Below are positions 7,787-15,496 of a stretch of DNA of 36,361 nucleotides, in pieces (within the stretch, counting starts at the first letter, position 1; each line of letters begins with the position of its first letter). The notes under the pieces are model-generated. The model did no database searches. It saw nothing but the letters and a program-made list of their open reading frames with translations, and had not been told where the DNA came from. The position numbers and the translations under genes were made by a program. Location of the stretch: the NCBI GenBank assembly GCA_003222205.1, contig QHVC01000110.1, forward strand, positions 1 through 36,361, written 5' to 3'. The DNA is from Gemmatimonadota bacterium. Lineage in GTDB: Bacteria; Gemmatimonadota; Gemmatimonadetes; Gemmatimonadales; GWC2-71-9.

Positions 7787-8386
7787 TCACTCCTCCCCCA
7801 TCTCGCGCCGCGCAGCCAGCGCTTGCGCGATCGTCACGCCGTCGGCGTACTCCAGGTCGCCGCCCACCGGCAGACCGCGGGCGATCCGGGTCACGCGCAC
7901 GCCCGTGGGGCGCAGCACCTGCTGCAGGTATGTCGCGGTCACCTCGCCCTCCATCGACGGATTGGTCGCGACGATCACTTCGCGCACACCGGAACCGTTG
8001 CGTACCCGCTCGACGAGCGGCCCGACGCGCAGCGCCTCGGGCCCCACCCCGTCCAGGGGCGACACCCGGCCGCCCAGCACGTGGTAGCGCCCCCGATACC
8101 GCCCCGCGCGCTCGATGGCGGCGACGTCCTTCGCCTCCTCCACGACGCACAGCAGCGTGGCATCCCGCCGCGGGTCGCGGCAGATCGCACACGGATCCTC
8201 GTCGGCGAGATTCCCGCAGGTACCGCACGCCATCACCTGCGAGCGCACGCGGCGGATCGCTTGCGCCAGCCGCTCGGCCGCCTCCGCCGGCTCCTTGAGC
8301 AGGTGGAATGCGAGCCGTTGCGCGGTCTTGGATCCGATCCCGGGGAGCCTGGCGAGCTCCGTCACGAGATCATCAATGGCCGACAC
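7787..8386 (-). CDS. recR: Recombination mediator RecR
   Basis: A 199-residue RecR of standard length. It has the N-terminal helix-hairpin-helix (LARLPGIGSKTAQRLAFHLL), the zinc finger with Cys at ~54, 57, 66 and 69 (CGTCGNLADEDPCAIC), a Toprim domain from ~77 (LLCVVEEAKDV), and the C-terminal Walker B-like region (VTRIARGLPVGGDLEYADGVTIAQAL). With RecO/RecF it loads RecA onto gapped DNA. It starts six bases after ybaB, the classical dnaX-ybaB-recR order. Confidence 0.97.
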   Translation of the reverse strand: MSAIDDLVTELARLPGIGSKTAQRLAFHLLKEPAEAAERLAQAIRRVRSQVMACGTCGNLADEDPCAICRDPRRDATLLCVVEEAKDVAAIERAGRYRGRYHVLGGRVSPLDGVGPEALRVGPLVERVRNGSGVREVIVATNPSMEGEVTATYLQQVLRPTGVRVTRIARGLPVGGDLEYADGVTIAQALAARREMGEE

Positions 8387-8392
8387 GTCGCG

Positions 8393-8710
8393 TTACAATG
8401 GCAACTGGAACGGGAAAGGTATACCCCCGGAGAGCTTCCGCACCTCGGCCTGCTGCAGCTCGGCGGCCCGCTTCTGCACCTCCGCCACCGCGGCCAGCAC
8501 CAGGTCCTCGAGCATTTCGACGTCCCCCTGGCGCACCACCTCCGGAGCGATCGTAATGGCCCGGATCTGGCCCCGACCGTCGGCCGTCGCTTGCACCATC
8601 CCCCCGCCGGCCGACACCGTCACCGTCTGTTGCGCCAGCTGTGACTGGATCTCGGTCAGCCGCCCCTGCATCTGCTGCCCCAACTGGAGCAGGCTGGATA
8701 AATCCGCCAT
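8393..8710 (-). CDS. ybaB: YbaB/EbfC nucleoid-associated protein
   Basis: A 105-residue homologue of the YbaB/EbfC DNA-binding family. It begins MADLSSLLQLGQQMQGRLTEIQSQL, contains VSAGGGMVQATADGRGQIRAITIAPEVV, and ends with an amphipathic helix of the tweezer-like dimer (LEDLVLAAVAEVQKRAAELQQAEVRKL). The longer upstream frame from 8746 is rejected because it would start inside the promoter proposed at 8718-8746. It lies between dnaX and recR, as in most bacteria. Confidence 0.95.
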   Translation of the reverse strand: MADLSSLLQLGQQMQGRLTEIQSQLAQQTVTVSAGGGMVQATADGRGQIRAITIAPEVVRQGDVEMLEDLVLAAVAEVQKRAAELQQAEVRKLSGGIPFPFQLPL

Positions 8711-8717
8711 GCGTCGA

Positions 8718-8746
8718 AAGTTACCCCGTGCCCTCAGGCGTCGCAA
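8718..8746 (-). promoter_or_regulatory. Putative leaderless promoter for ybaB-recR
   Basis: TTGCGA (8741-8746) and TAACTT (8718-8723) are 17 bases apart on the minus strand. The -10 ends seven bases before the ybaB ATG, so transcription would begin at or next to the start codon. It lies in the 37-base gap after dnaX. Confidence 0.5.
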
Positions 8747-8747
8747 G

Positions 8748-10421
8748 CTACTCCAGCAGCTCCAGATCGAGGGCGTCGATGGCCGCGCCCAGCGTCTGGT
8801 CCTTGCCGCGCAGCAGCTTCAACCGCTCCGCGTTGGCGGTCTCCGTCGTGAGCCGCGCCGGCCGCTCGGTGCGCCCGGGCTCGGCGCGCGCGGCGCCCTC
8901 GACGCGGATGCGCACGGGCTCGCTCACGTACTCCCCGACGAGTTTGGCGAGCGCGTCGCGCTTGTGGTCGATGCCCGTCGCGTGACCGGTGTTGGCGTCG
9001 AGCACCCGCACCGCGACGACTCCTCGCTCGGCGGCGACGACCGCCGTCTCGCCGAGCAGCGTGCCCAGCATCGGGCTCGTGGCGCGCGCGTGGGCGACGA
9101 CGCTCGGCCAGAGCGCTTGCAGTCGCTCGAGGGAGAGCGCGCCTTTCTCGGGAGGACGGTCCGCCGGCGGAGTCATTGTCGGACTGTCGGACCGACGGAC
9201 TGTCGGACTGTTAGACGTAGACGGAACCACGCCCCGCAGAACCGAGCTCGCTCCCGGATTCTGTCCGACAGTCAGACCGTCCGACTGTCCGACATTTTTC
9301 AGGGCTTCAAGCACCTCCGCCAGCTCCACCGTCCGGTCCATCATCGCCCAGCGCAGCAGCAGCAGCTCCACGACGAGCCGGGGGTTGCCGCTGCGGCGCA
9401 CCTGCGGCTCGCTGTCGGCGAGCAGCGCCAGCAGGCGCACTGCGTCGGCCGGCGGGAGGCGCTGGGCTGCGGCGCGCACCAAGTGGGCGAGGCCCTCGGT
9501 GAGACTCTCGGGCTCACCGCCCACCCCCACGAGCAGCACGGCCCGGAGCACCTCGCCCGCACCGCTCACGAATTCGCCGAGATCCGCTCCGGCCTCGACC
9601 AGGCGGTCCACGAGGGGAAACACCGCCGCCGCGTCGCGCTCGGCCACGAGGCGCAGGGTCTCGCCGTAGAGGTCGTCGGGGATGAGCCCCAGCACGTCCC
9701 GCACCCGCGCTGCGGTGATCGGGCCGTCGCCGAACGAGCCCACCTGATCGAGGAGCGAGAGCGCGTCGCGCATGCCGCCGTTCGCGCTCCGGGCGATGAG
9801 GCGCAGGGCATCCGCCTCCGCTTCAATGCGCTCGGCGGCACACACCTGCTGGAGACGCTCCACGATCGCGTGCGGGCCGATGCGCCGAAAGTCGAAGCGC
9901 TGCAGCCGCGAGAGAATCGGCGCCGCCGTCTGGGCGATCTTGAGCGGCTCCGTCGTGGCGAAGACGAACACGACCCGCGGCGGCGGCTCCTCGAGGATTT
10001 TGAGGAGGGCATTCCACGCCTCGCGGGTGAGCATGTGCGCTTCGTCCACGATGTACACCTTGTGGCCGTGCTCGACGCTGGCCGCGTACATCGCGCGCTC
10101 GCGCAGGTCGCGCGCGTCATCGACGCCGCGATTGGAGGCGGCGTCGAGCTCCACCACGTCGAGGTTCGCCTGACCGGTCCAGATACGCGTGCAGGAGTCG
10201 CAGGTACCATCGGGCTCCCCGTCGCGCTGGTTGGGGCAGTTCAGGGCCATGGCGAGAATACGCGCCGCGGTGGTCTTGCCCACGCCGCGGGGGCCCGCGA
10301 ACAGGTAGCCGTGGGCGGTGCGGCCTTGGGCGACGGCCCCCCGCAGGGCCGCGGCCACGTGATCCTGCACGATCAGCTCGGCGAACTTGCGGGGACGGTA
10401 CTTGCGGGCGAGAGCGATCAT
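8748..10421 (-). CDS. dnaX: DNA polymerase III subunit gamma/tau
   Basis: A 557-residue clamp-loader subunit. The AAA+ module has Walker A GPRGVGKTT (43-51), Walker B VYIVDEAHML (~122-131), sensor 1 FVFATTEPL (~153-160) and the SRLQRFDFRR block. The zinc module keeps Cys62, Cys74 and Cys77, but the usual fourth Cys is Asp71. Domain III ends near residue 375. A linker of about 50 residues then contains repeat-derived peptides (SNSPTVRRSDSPT), followed by a tau-specific C-terminal region. A run of five A's at codons 375-376 directly precedes the repeat DNA; reading in the -1 frame from there meets a TAA about 29 codons on. Whether a short gamma form is made is unknown. Confidence 0.96.
   Translation of the reverse strand: MIALARKYRPRKFAELIVQDHVAAALRGAVAQGRTAHGYLFAGPRGVGKTTAARILAMALNCPNQRDGEPDGTCDSCTRIWTGQANLDVVELDAASNRGVDDARDLRERAMYAASVEHGHKVYIVDEAHMLTREAWNALLKILEEPPPRVVFVFATTEPLKIAQTAAPILSRLQRFDFRRIGPHAIVERLQQVCAAERIEAEADALRLIARSANGGMRDALSLLDQVGSFGDGPITAARVRDVLGLIPDDLYGETLRLVAERDAAAVFPLVDRLVEAGADLGEFVSGAGEVLRAVLLVGVGGEPESLTEGLAHLVRAAAQRLPPADAVRLLALLADSEPQVRRSGNPRLVVELLLLRWAMMDRTVELAEVLEALKNVGQSDGLTVGQNPGASSVLRGVVPSTSNSPTVRRSDSPTMTPPADRPPEKGALSLERLQALWPSVVAHARATSPMLGTLLGETAVVAAERGVVAVRVLDANTGHATGIDHKRDALAKLVGEYVSEPVRIRVEGAARAEPGRTERPARLTTETANAERLKLLRGKDQTLGAAIDALDLELLE
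9176..9294. repeat. GTCGGACT-type repeat cluster inside dnaX, in inverted copies
   Basis: Two clusters lie in the dnaX linker. Words such as GTCGGACTGTCGGAC (9178-9192) recur to about 9216, and near-perfect inverted copies occur at 9261-9294 (for example GTCCGACTGTCCGAC at 9279-9293, one mismatch to the inverse of the first). They stay in frame and encode SPTVRRSDSPT and related peptides. They could fold into a long stem in dnaX mRNA. The same word occurs at 13473-13493 and 31036-31064. Confidence 0.8.
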
Positions 10422-10433
10422 CGAGGCACGCGG

Positions 10434-10439
10434 AACATA
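10434..10439 (-). promoter_or_regulatory. Possible -10 element for dnaX
   Basis: TATGTT lies 12 bases before the dnaX ATG on the minus strand, in the only gap (42 bases) after the upstream gene. No -35 is recognisable in the GC-rich sequence before it, which includes the 10-bp palindrome GCGGCGCCGC (10448-10457). Confidence 0.3.
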
Positions 10440-10463
10440 GCAGGGCGGCGGCGCCGCGCCTAG

Positions 10464-11762
10464 CTAGGGACGGCGGGCGCGCACCGAAGCGGTGAGATCC
10501 GTCCGCAGCCCCGAGGCCTGAACGGCGAGGTTCGTGGCGCTGCCGCCGGCGCGGCCGGGGCGCAGCGTCACGTGCCCGCCGAGACTGTCGGTCGCGACGC
10601 CAGCCACCTTGAGCACGCTCCCGTCCCCGACGGCGGCGAGCAGCCCGCGCACCGGCGCCGGGTTGCCGAACGCGTCGGTCGGCACCACCAGCAGGCTCGT
10701 CGCGACATCCGGGTCGAGCTCCAGCCGCTGCGTGACCGTGTCCCGGCCCCGCAGCACCAGCAGCCGCGCCGGCGGGCCGGCCGCCGGATACAGCGTCGCC
10801 TGCCGCACGAGCGCACCGAGGGTTGCCGTCACCGTCGTGGCCGCGGCGCGCGGACCGAACTCCAGGTCCACCCACAGCCCGCCCGCGGAATCGGTGCGGT
10901 CGGGGGGGGCCAGGAGCCGGCCGTTGGCGACCGCGAGCGCGACCGGTACCCCCGCGATGGGCGCGCCCGTCGAGTCCCGCGCCTCGAAGATCAGCGGCAC
11001 CGCCGCACGCCGGCCCACGATCCCCCGCTGGGAGGTGCCCGCGACCCAGCCCGTACCCGTTGGCGAGGGTCGCACCGCCCGCGACGGCCGTGTGGTCGTG
11101 ACCGGTACGGGCGCCGCCCGCGCGGCAGGGACCGTGATGAACTCCACCGTCGTTTGGCCGCTGAGCGTGGTTCCGTCCGCTGCCACAACCGTGAGCGACG
11201 TCGAGAACGGCGCCGGCCCGGCGCGCAGGCGGAACGACGCGATGCCTCGCGCGTCCGTTACTGCGATCGCGTCCGCACCCCCTCCCCCGGGGGTCGCCGC
11301 ACCCACACTGCCGCTCCCTCGGAGCACCAGCCGAGCGGCCGGCACCGGCTGCGCGCCCCGCCGCAGCGCGACGGCGACGATTGCGTCGGTCCCCACCTCC
11401 GCGGTGACGCGCGATTGCAGTGGGACGACCGCGATAAGGGCGGGGATTGGTGCCGGCGGCGGAGTGGTTGCGGGGGTCGGTCCCGCCTTTGCGGCGAGAC
11501 CGGTGGCGCGGCCCCGCCCGCAGCCCGCCATCCGCGCGAGGATCAGCGAGTCGGCCCCGAGCGCCGTGAGGTCCAAGCGGTCGCGCGAGGTCGGTGTGAA
11601 CGACAGACAGTTGCGCCCGATCAGATCAGCGATCTCGCCGTGCGAGAGCGCGCCGCCGGTGAGCAGCCGGATGAGATCCGTCTTGCGCAGCGGCTCGCTG
11701 GTCTGAGCAGCCGAGCCCAAGGCCGTCGCCAAAGCCAGAAGGACGACGAACGCCCCTCTCAC
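10464..11762 (-). CDS. Exported Ig-like (bacterial invasin-type) domain protein
   Basis: A 432-residue protein with an N-terminal signal peptide (MRGAFVVLLALATALGSAAQ). A helical segment of about 50 residues follows (RKTDLIRLLTGGALSHGEIADLIGRNCLSFTPT) and resembles a short module common in Gemmatimonadota proteins. After an Ala/Pro linker come three or so Ig-like repeats of the Big-1 kind, each with a phrase such as VTDARGIASFRL, DSTGAPIAGVPVALAV or DSLGGHVTLRPG. Such domains act as rigid surface or periplasmic spacers. The start is a GTG overlapping the upstream stop as GTGA, so it is coupled to the JAMM-like membrane protein. No enzymatic function is visible. The longer open frame upstream is a shadow. 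Confidence 0.75.
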   Translation of the reverse strand: MRGAFVVLLALATALGSAAQTSEPLRKTDLIRLLTGGALSHGEIADLIGRNCLSFTPTSRDRLDLTALGADSLILARMAGCGRGRATGLAAKAGPTPATTPPPAPIPALIAVVPLQSRVTAEVGTDAIVAVALRRGAQPVPAARLVLRGSGSVGAATPGGGGADAIAVTDARGIASFRLRAGPAPFSTSLTVVAADGTTLSGQTTVEFITVPAARAAPVPVTTTRPSRAVRPSPTGTGWVAGTSQRGIVGRRAAVPLIFEARDSTGAPIAGVPVALAVANGRLLAPPDRTDSAGGLWVDLEFGPRAAATTVTATLGALVRQATLYPAAGPPARLLVLRGRDTVTQRLELDPDVATSLLVVPTDAFGNPAPVRGLLAAVGDGSVLKVAGVATDSLGGHVTLRPGRAGGSATNLAVQASGLRTDLTASVRARRP

Positions 11763-13273
11763 AGCCGCCCGCACCCCGAGCGCTCGAAGTGCCGCTCCAC
11801 GCTGTCGACCCCTGCGTAGAGCGCGCGGTCGCGGCCCGCGCGCCCGGCGTCGAGTACGCCGACCTTGGACTTGCCGCGCACGTTGTAGACAGTCCACTCG
11901 GTTTCGAGCGCCGCAAGACCGCGGGCCAGGCCGGCGCAGTCCAGTTGGCGACCGTCGTAGAGCTTGGCGCGGTCGTTGTAGGCGCGGATCGTCAGCGCGA
12001 GAGTGTCGCCGAGACGGTCGAAGATCGGCAGGAGGAGGTCTCCAACCGGCGCCACGACGGCCGGCCGGGCAACCGCCGCCGGAGCGCCCGGGTGCGCGGG
12101 CCGATACACGAAGTACCAGTAGGCGGCGGCCGCGGCGAGGACGAGCACGACCAGCACGGCGAGCACGCCGCTGCGCTTTCCGCCCGGCGGCTCCGCGTCG
12201 GCCGCCGACGGCACCACAAAGGGGCGGTGCGCTGGACGTCGTGGAGGAGGCGACGGTCTTATCGCAGGCCGTGGCGGGGACGGCCGCGAGGCAGGCTCGG
12301 GCTCCTCCGGCATGTGCCCGACGTCGAGAAGCGGCAGATTGGCCACAGCCGGGGAAGGCTTGGGCCGCGGCGGCGGCGGCGGTGACGGTGGCGGCGGCGG
12401 TGACGGTGGCGGCGGTGGCGGCGGTGGCGGCGCAGGCGCTGACGGCTTCGGCGCTGGCGGTGGTGGTGGCAGCGGCGCGGGCCGCTTGGGAGGAGGCGCC
12501 GCCGGCTTCCGCGGCGCCGGCGGCGGTGCCGCGTGGCTGCCGAACGTCTCGAGCGTCGACCGAGGTTCCCCTGCCGCCTCGGGGGCCGCCCGAGCAGCCT
12601 CCGGCGCCGCGCCAGCCTGCGTGACGAGGGTGTCGTCGGTTTCGAAATTCGTCCACGGGAGGGACGACGCCTTGCGGCCCCCCGCCAGGTGCTCCTCCTG
12701 CTCGATCAGCTCGTAGAACGACAACGACACGCTGTGCCACGTCTCGCTCGGCCCGGGGCGAAACAGTCCGGCGACCGGGTGGCCCTCGCGGTCGGCGCCG
12801 AGCACGAGCGCCAGGTGCCAGGGCTGCGTGAAGTACTGCTCGTGGGTCTGCACATCCCCCGGCGCGAGGTCGACGGGGAGCGGCGGGTGGCTGTGGTACC
12901 ACCCGATGAGGTGGCCGCCCACCCGGCCCAGCTCCTCCTGGATCCGGTCCCACAGGCGGGATACGACGACCTGGGTCTTGTCACCGTAGATGGGCTGATT
13001 GAGGCGGATGGTGGAATCCACCACGGCGTAGCGCACCCTCGACGTCGGGCACTCGAAGAGGTCGCCCACGAGGAACCCGATCAGCGCCTGCCCCTTCACC
13101 GCGAGGAGATGCTCGTTGAGGGCAGTCAGGGCCTTCTGCTCGATAAAGACGGGATAGCGGCCGCCCGGGTTGCGCCGGCCGTTCGGGTTCCAGAGGATCG
13201 CCCGCGCGGTGGGGATCACCTGCTGGAGATGGGCCGGGCCGCCGGCCGGGGGACGAGGGGGAACGCCCGTCAC
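11759..13273 (-). CDS. JAMM/MPN-like protein with proline-rich linker, transmembrane segment and periplasmic tail
   Basis: A 504-residue fusion. Residues ~40-190 form an MPN-type domain with GFLVG and the metal motif HSHPPLPVDLAPGD (His127, His129, Asp140). Two usual features look altered: the Glu expected three residues before the GFLVG glycine reads Ala (ALIG), and the Ser of HxHx7SxxD is Ala. A Pro/Ala-rich linker follows (~245-350, SPPPPP repeats), then one membrane span at ~369-390 (VLAVLVVLVLAAAAAYWYFVY), and a tail of about 110 residues with few helices. The enzyme domain is thus cytosolic and the tail periplasmic. GTG 13273 overlaps the threonine aldolase stop. Domain identity is by motif; whether it is an active isopeptidase is open. 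Confidence 0.72.
   Translation of the reverse strand: MTGVPPRPPAGGPAHLQQVIPTARAILWNPNGRRNPGGRYPVFIEQKALTALNEHLLAVKGQALIGFLVGDLFECPTSRVRYAVVDSTIRLNQPIYGDKTQVVVSRLWDRIQEELGRVGGHLIGWYHSHPPLPVDLAPGDVQTHEQYFTQPWHLALVLGADREGHPVAGLFRPGPSETWHSVSLSFYELIEQEEHLAGGRKASSLPWTNFETDDTLVTQAGAAPEAARAAPEAAGEPRSTLETFGSHAAPPPAPRKPAAPPPKRPAPLPPPPPAPKPSAPAPPPPPPPPPSPPPPPSPPPPPRPKPSPAVANLPLLDVGHMPEEPEPASRPSPPRPAIRPSPPPRRPAHRPFVVPSAADAEPPGGKRSGVLAVLVVLVLAAAAAYWYFVYRPAHPGAPAAVARPAVVAPVGDLLLPIFDRLGDTLALTIRAYNDRAKLYDGRQLDCAGLARGLAALETEWTVYNVRGKSKVGVLDAGRAGRDRALYAGVDSVERHFERSGCGRL
12367..12439. repeat. 18-bp tandem repeat coding the proline-rich linker
   Basis: An 18-bp unit (GGCGGCGGCGGTGACGGT on the plus strand) occurs twice in direct tandem at 12372-12389 and 12390-12407. 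It decays into 9-bp GGCGGCGGT units to about 12439. On the coding strand this gives SPPPPP repeats, so the linker length can probably vary by slippage in steps of six or three residues without a frameshift. Confidence 0.8.
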
Positions 13274-14295
13274 CGCAGCACCTCGCGGATCACGCCCGCG
13301 GCGCGCTCCACGTCCGCGCGGCTTACATCCAGGTGGGTCACCGCCCGCAGCCGCCGGGCGGCGAACGGCACGACGAGGACGCCCCGCTCCGCGAGCCGGG
13401 GAATCACGCGGTCCGCGGTATCCGCCTCGCGCAGGAGATCGAGCATGACGATGTTCGTCTCGGGGGCGGACGGTCGGACCGTCGGACTGTCGGCCAACAG
13501 GTCGGCCAGGCGGCGCGCGTTCGCGTGGTCCTCGGCGATGCGCGGGAGGTTGTGCTCCAGCGCGTACAGTCCCGCCGCCGCGAGGATCCCCGATTGCCGC
13601 ATCCCCCCGCCCAACCGCTTGCGCATCTCCCACGCGCGCGGCCGCAGCTCGCGGGCGAACGCGAGGCAGGAGCCGACGGGGCAGCCCAGACCTTTCGAGA
13701 GACTCACCATCACGGTCGTGGCGCCGCGGGTGAGCGTCGCCGGAGCCGTCGTGAGCGCGGCCGCCGCGTTCCACAAGCGGGCGCCGTCCAGATGGAGGCG
13801 GAGCCCCGACTCGCGAGCGAGCGCCGCGATCGCCGCCATCACTTCCGGACGCATCACCTTCCCGCCGGCGGCGTTGTGGGTGTTCTCAACCGCGATGGCG
13901 CCGCTGCGTGGCAGACGCGGCGACGTGCCCCGCAGCGCGCCGCGCGCGAGCTCGGCGGTGAGCACGCCATCGGGCGTCACCACGGGGCGGATCTGCACGC
14001 CCGCGATCATCGCGACGCCGGCCAGCTCGTAGTGAACGAGGTGGGCGTTGGCCTCGATTACGAGCTCCGTGCCCCGCTCCGCGCACAAGCTCACGCCGGT
14101 CTGGTTGGCCTGCGTACCCGACGGAAAGAACAGCGCGTCTTCCATCCCCACGAGCTCGGCGACGCGCTGCTCGAGCTGCCGCACTGTAGGGTCGCCGTCG
14201 AGCACGTCGTCCCCGACCTCCGCGTCCGCGATGGCCCGGCGCATCGCCGGCGAGGGGCGAGTGACGGTGTCGCTGCGCAGATCGATCACGCTCAT
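13270..14295 (-). CDS. ltaE: Low-specificity L-threonine aldolase
   Basis: A 341-residue fold-type I PLP enzyme that splits threonine or allo-threonine to glycine and acetaldehyde. It opens with MSVIDLRSDTVTRPSPAMRRAIADAEVGDDV, has the aromatic/His segment NAHLVHYELAGV, ENTHNAAGGKV, and the PLP lysine in VSLSKGLGCPVGS (~residue 200). The order matches the LtaE family end to end. Near residue 270 the peptide DSPTVRPSAPETNIV is coded by a GTCGGACT-type repeat also found in dnaX. Start ATG 14295 overlaps the yihY stop (ATGA). The frame remains open far upstream, but this is a shadow of yihY. Confidence 0.94.
   Translation of the reverse strand: MSVIDLRSDTVTRPSPAMRRAIADAEVGDDVLDGDPTVRQLEQRVAELVGMEDALFFPSGTQANQTGVSLCAERGTELVIEANAHLVHYELAGVAMIAGVQIRPVVTPDGVLTAELARGALRGTSPRLPRSGAIAVENTHNAAGGKVMRPEVMAAIAALARESGLRLHLDGARLWNAAAALTTAPATLTRGATTVMVSLSKGLGCPVGSCLAFARELRPRAWEMRKRLGGGMRQSGILAAAGLYALEHNLPRIAEDHANARRLADLLADSPTVRPSAPETNIVMLDLLREADTADRVIPRLAERGVLVVPFAARRLRAVTHLDVSRADVERAAGVIREVLR
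13473..13493. repeat. GTCGGACT-type repeat inside the threonine aldolase gene
   Basis: Three consecutive 8-9-bp words (GTCGGACC, GTCGGACT, GTCGG) lie in the gene in a surface-type linker just before the conserved ETNIV strand. They code SPTVR in the gene frame, the same peptide as the dnaX copy. Confidence 0.75.
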
Positions 14296-15158
14296 CCGAG
14301 CACGACGCGCTGCGCGCGCCGCATGCGGATCAGATCGTACGTCTCCGCCACCTCGCCGCCGAGCAGGAACACGTAGGCCGTGAAGTAAATCCAGAGAAAG
14401 AACAGCAGGAACGCCAGCGCGTTGGCGTCCGAAGCCACGCGGTCGAACGTCACGAACCGAGCCAGGTACAGCGTGTAGAGCCGCTTCGCCACCTCGAAGG
14501 CGAGGGCGCAGAACGTCGCGGCGATGAGCGCCGTACGCCAGTAGATCCGGCGGCTCGGCAGGATCTTGAACACGAGAAAGAACAGCAGCGTGCTGAAGGC
14601 GAACGCCAACACCTCGAGGCCGAACCGCGAAGCCCATTCGGTGGCCCGCCGCGCCTCGAACGCAGGGAGCAGGGTGCTCGCAACCAGCAGCGCGGCAGTC
14701 GTGAACACCATCCCGAGGTCGATCAACTTCGCCATCGGCCAGGGGCGGTTCTCCTCGGTGTCGAACACCTCGTCCAGCGCGGCGCGCAGCCCACCGAACA
14801 AGCGCGTCGAGAACCAGAGGAAGAGCGGCACGCCGAACAAGGTCAGGCGCGCCCGCTGGGCGACCACGCCAGACAGCACGCGCTCGACCTGCTCGAACGC
14901 TCCGCCGCCGGCGGCGTCCGGGGCCGGCGGAAGAAACCGCTCCACAAGCTCGGAGAGCTGGAGCTGGTGCGTGGTCAGCTGGTGTTGGACGAGATAGCCG
15001 ATGAGGGCGAGCAGCAGGGCGAGGAACGGGATGGCCGTCAGGAGCAGGTCGAACGCGAGGGCGCTGGCGAGAAACGGGATGTTGTCTTCGAACGCGGCCT
15101 CGAGGGTGCGCCGCACCACGCCGCGGACGGACTGGTGCCAGCCGGCGGCGTGCCTCAC
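14292..15158 (-). CDS. YihY/BrkB-family integral membrane protein
   Basis: A 288-residue inner-membrane protein with about six hydrophobic segments. The first includes the family signature NIPFLASALAFDLLLTAIPFLALLLALIGY, and the last two are LAFLLFFLWIYFTAYVFLLGGEV. The conserved TRLFGGLRAALDEVF and WRTALIAATFCALAFEVAKRLYTLY blocks identify the YihY/BrkB family (Pfam Virul_fac_BrkB), whose function is not settled. It was long misread as ribonuclease BN. The start is GTG at 15156-15158, overlapping the upstream stop as GTGA, and its stop overlaps ltaE. Confidence 0.9.
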   Translation of the reverse strand: MRHAAGWHQSVRGVVRRTLEAAFEDNIPFLASALAFDLLLTAIPFLALLLALIGYLVQHQLTTHQLQLSELVERFLPPAPDAAGGGAFEQVERVLSGVVAQRARLTLFGVPLFLWFSTRLFGGLRAALDEVFDTEENRPWPMAKLIDLGMVFTTAALLVASTLLPAFEARRATEWASRFGLEVLAFAFSTLLFFLVFKILPSRRIYWRTALIAATFCALAFEVAKRLYTLYLARFVTFDRVASDANALAFLLFFLWIYFTAYVFLLGGEVAETYDLIRMRRAQRVVLG

Positions 15159-15496
15159 GCGACCGGTTCGTCCTCCTCGCCCTCCGCGGCGACCGTGGCT
15201 CCCCCACCCCGCGCCGCGCGCACCGCGTGGCGCCGCCGCCGCGCCTCGAGCACCCGCCGCTGCAGCTCTTCCTTGACGGTGGAGACGGCCGCCTGGTCCT
15301 CGCGCGCGGCCGCCACCAGTTCACCCAGCTCGCCCGCCTTCTCGGCGGCGAGCGTCTTGAGGTCCTCGAACTTGCGCGACACTTTGCGTCGGGTCGTGGC
15401 GCCCGCCTCCGGGGCAAACAGGAACCCGACCACCGCGCCGACCGCGAGCCCGACGAGGAAGGCGCCGAACGACGTGCCGCCTTCGCGCTCGCTCAT
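15155..15496 (-). CDS. YtxH-domain membrane protein
   Basis: A 113-residue protein with a single glycine-rich transmembrane segment near the N terminus (FGAFLVGLAVGAVVGFLFAPEAGATTR). A charged coiled-coil-like helix and a basic/acidic tail follow. The span ending in LFAPxxG.xTR is the YtxH/GvpP signature; these proteins are stress-associated and their role is poorly defined. ATG 15496 overlaps the stop of the aldolase upstream (ATGA); a longer reading from 15688 would be a shadow of that gene. Confidence 0.82.
   Translation of the reverse strand: MSEREGGTSFGAFLVGLAVGAVVGFLFAPEAGATTRRKVSRKFEDLKTLAAEKAGELGELVAAAREDQAAVSTVKEELQRRVLEARRRRHAVRAARGGGATVAAEGEEDEPVA

Noticed and set aside
10448-10457. 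GCGGCGCCGC palindrome before dnaX as a terminator
   Set aside because: It has no loop and no T-run; a palindrome of this composition is expected by chance in this very GC-rich DNA.
12367-12439. Tandem repeats as a CRISPR array
   Set aside because: Units are adjacent with no spacers and code a proline-rich linker in a gene; no cas genes are present.
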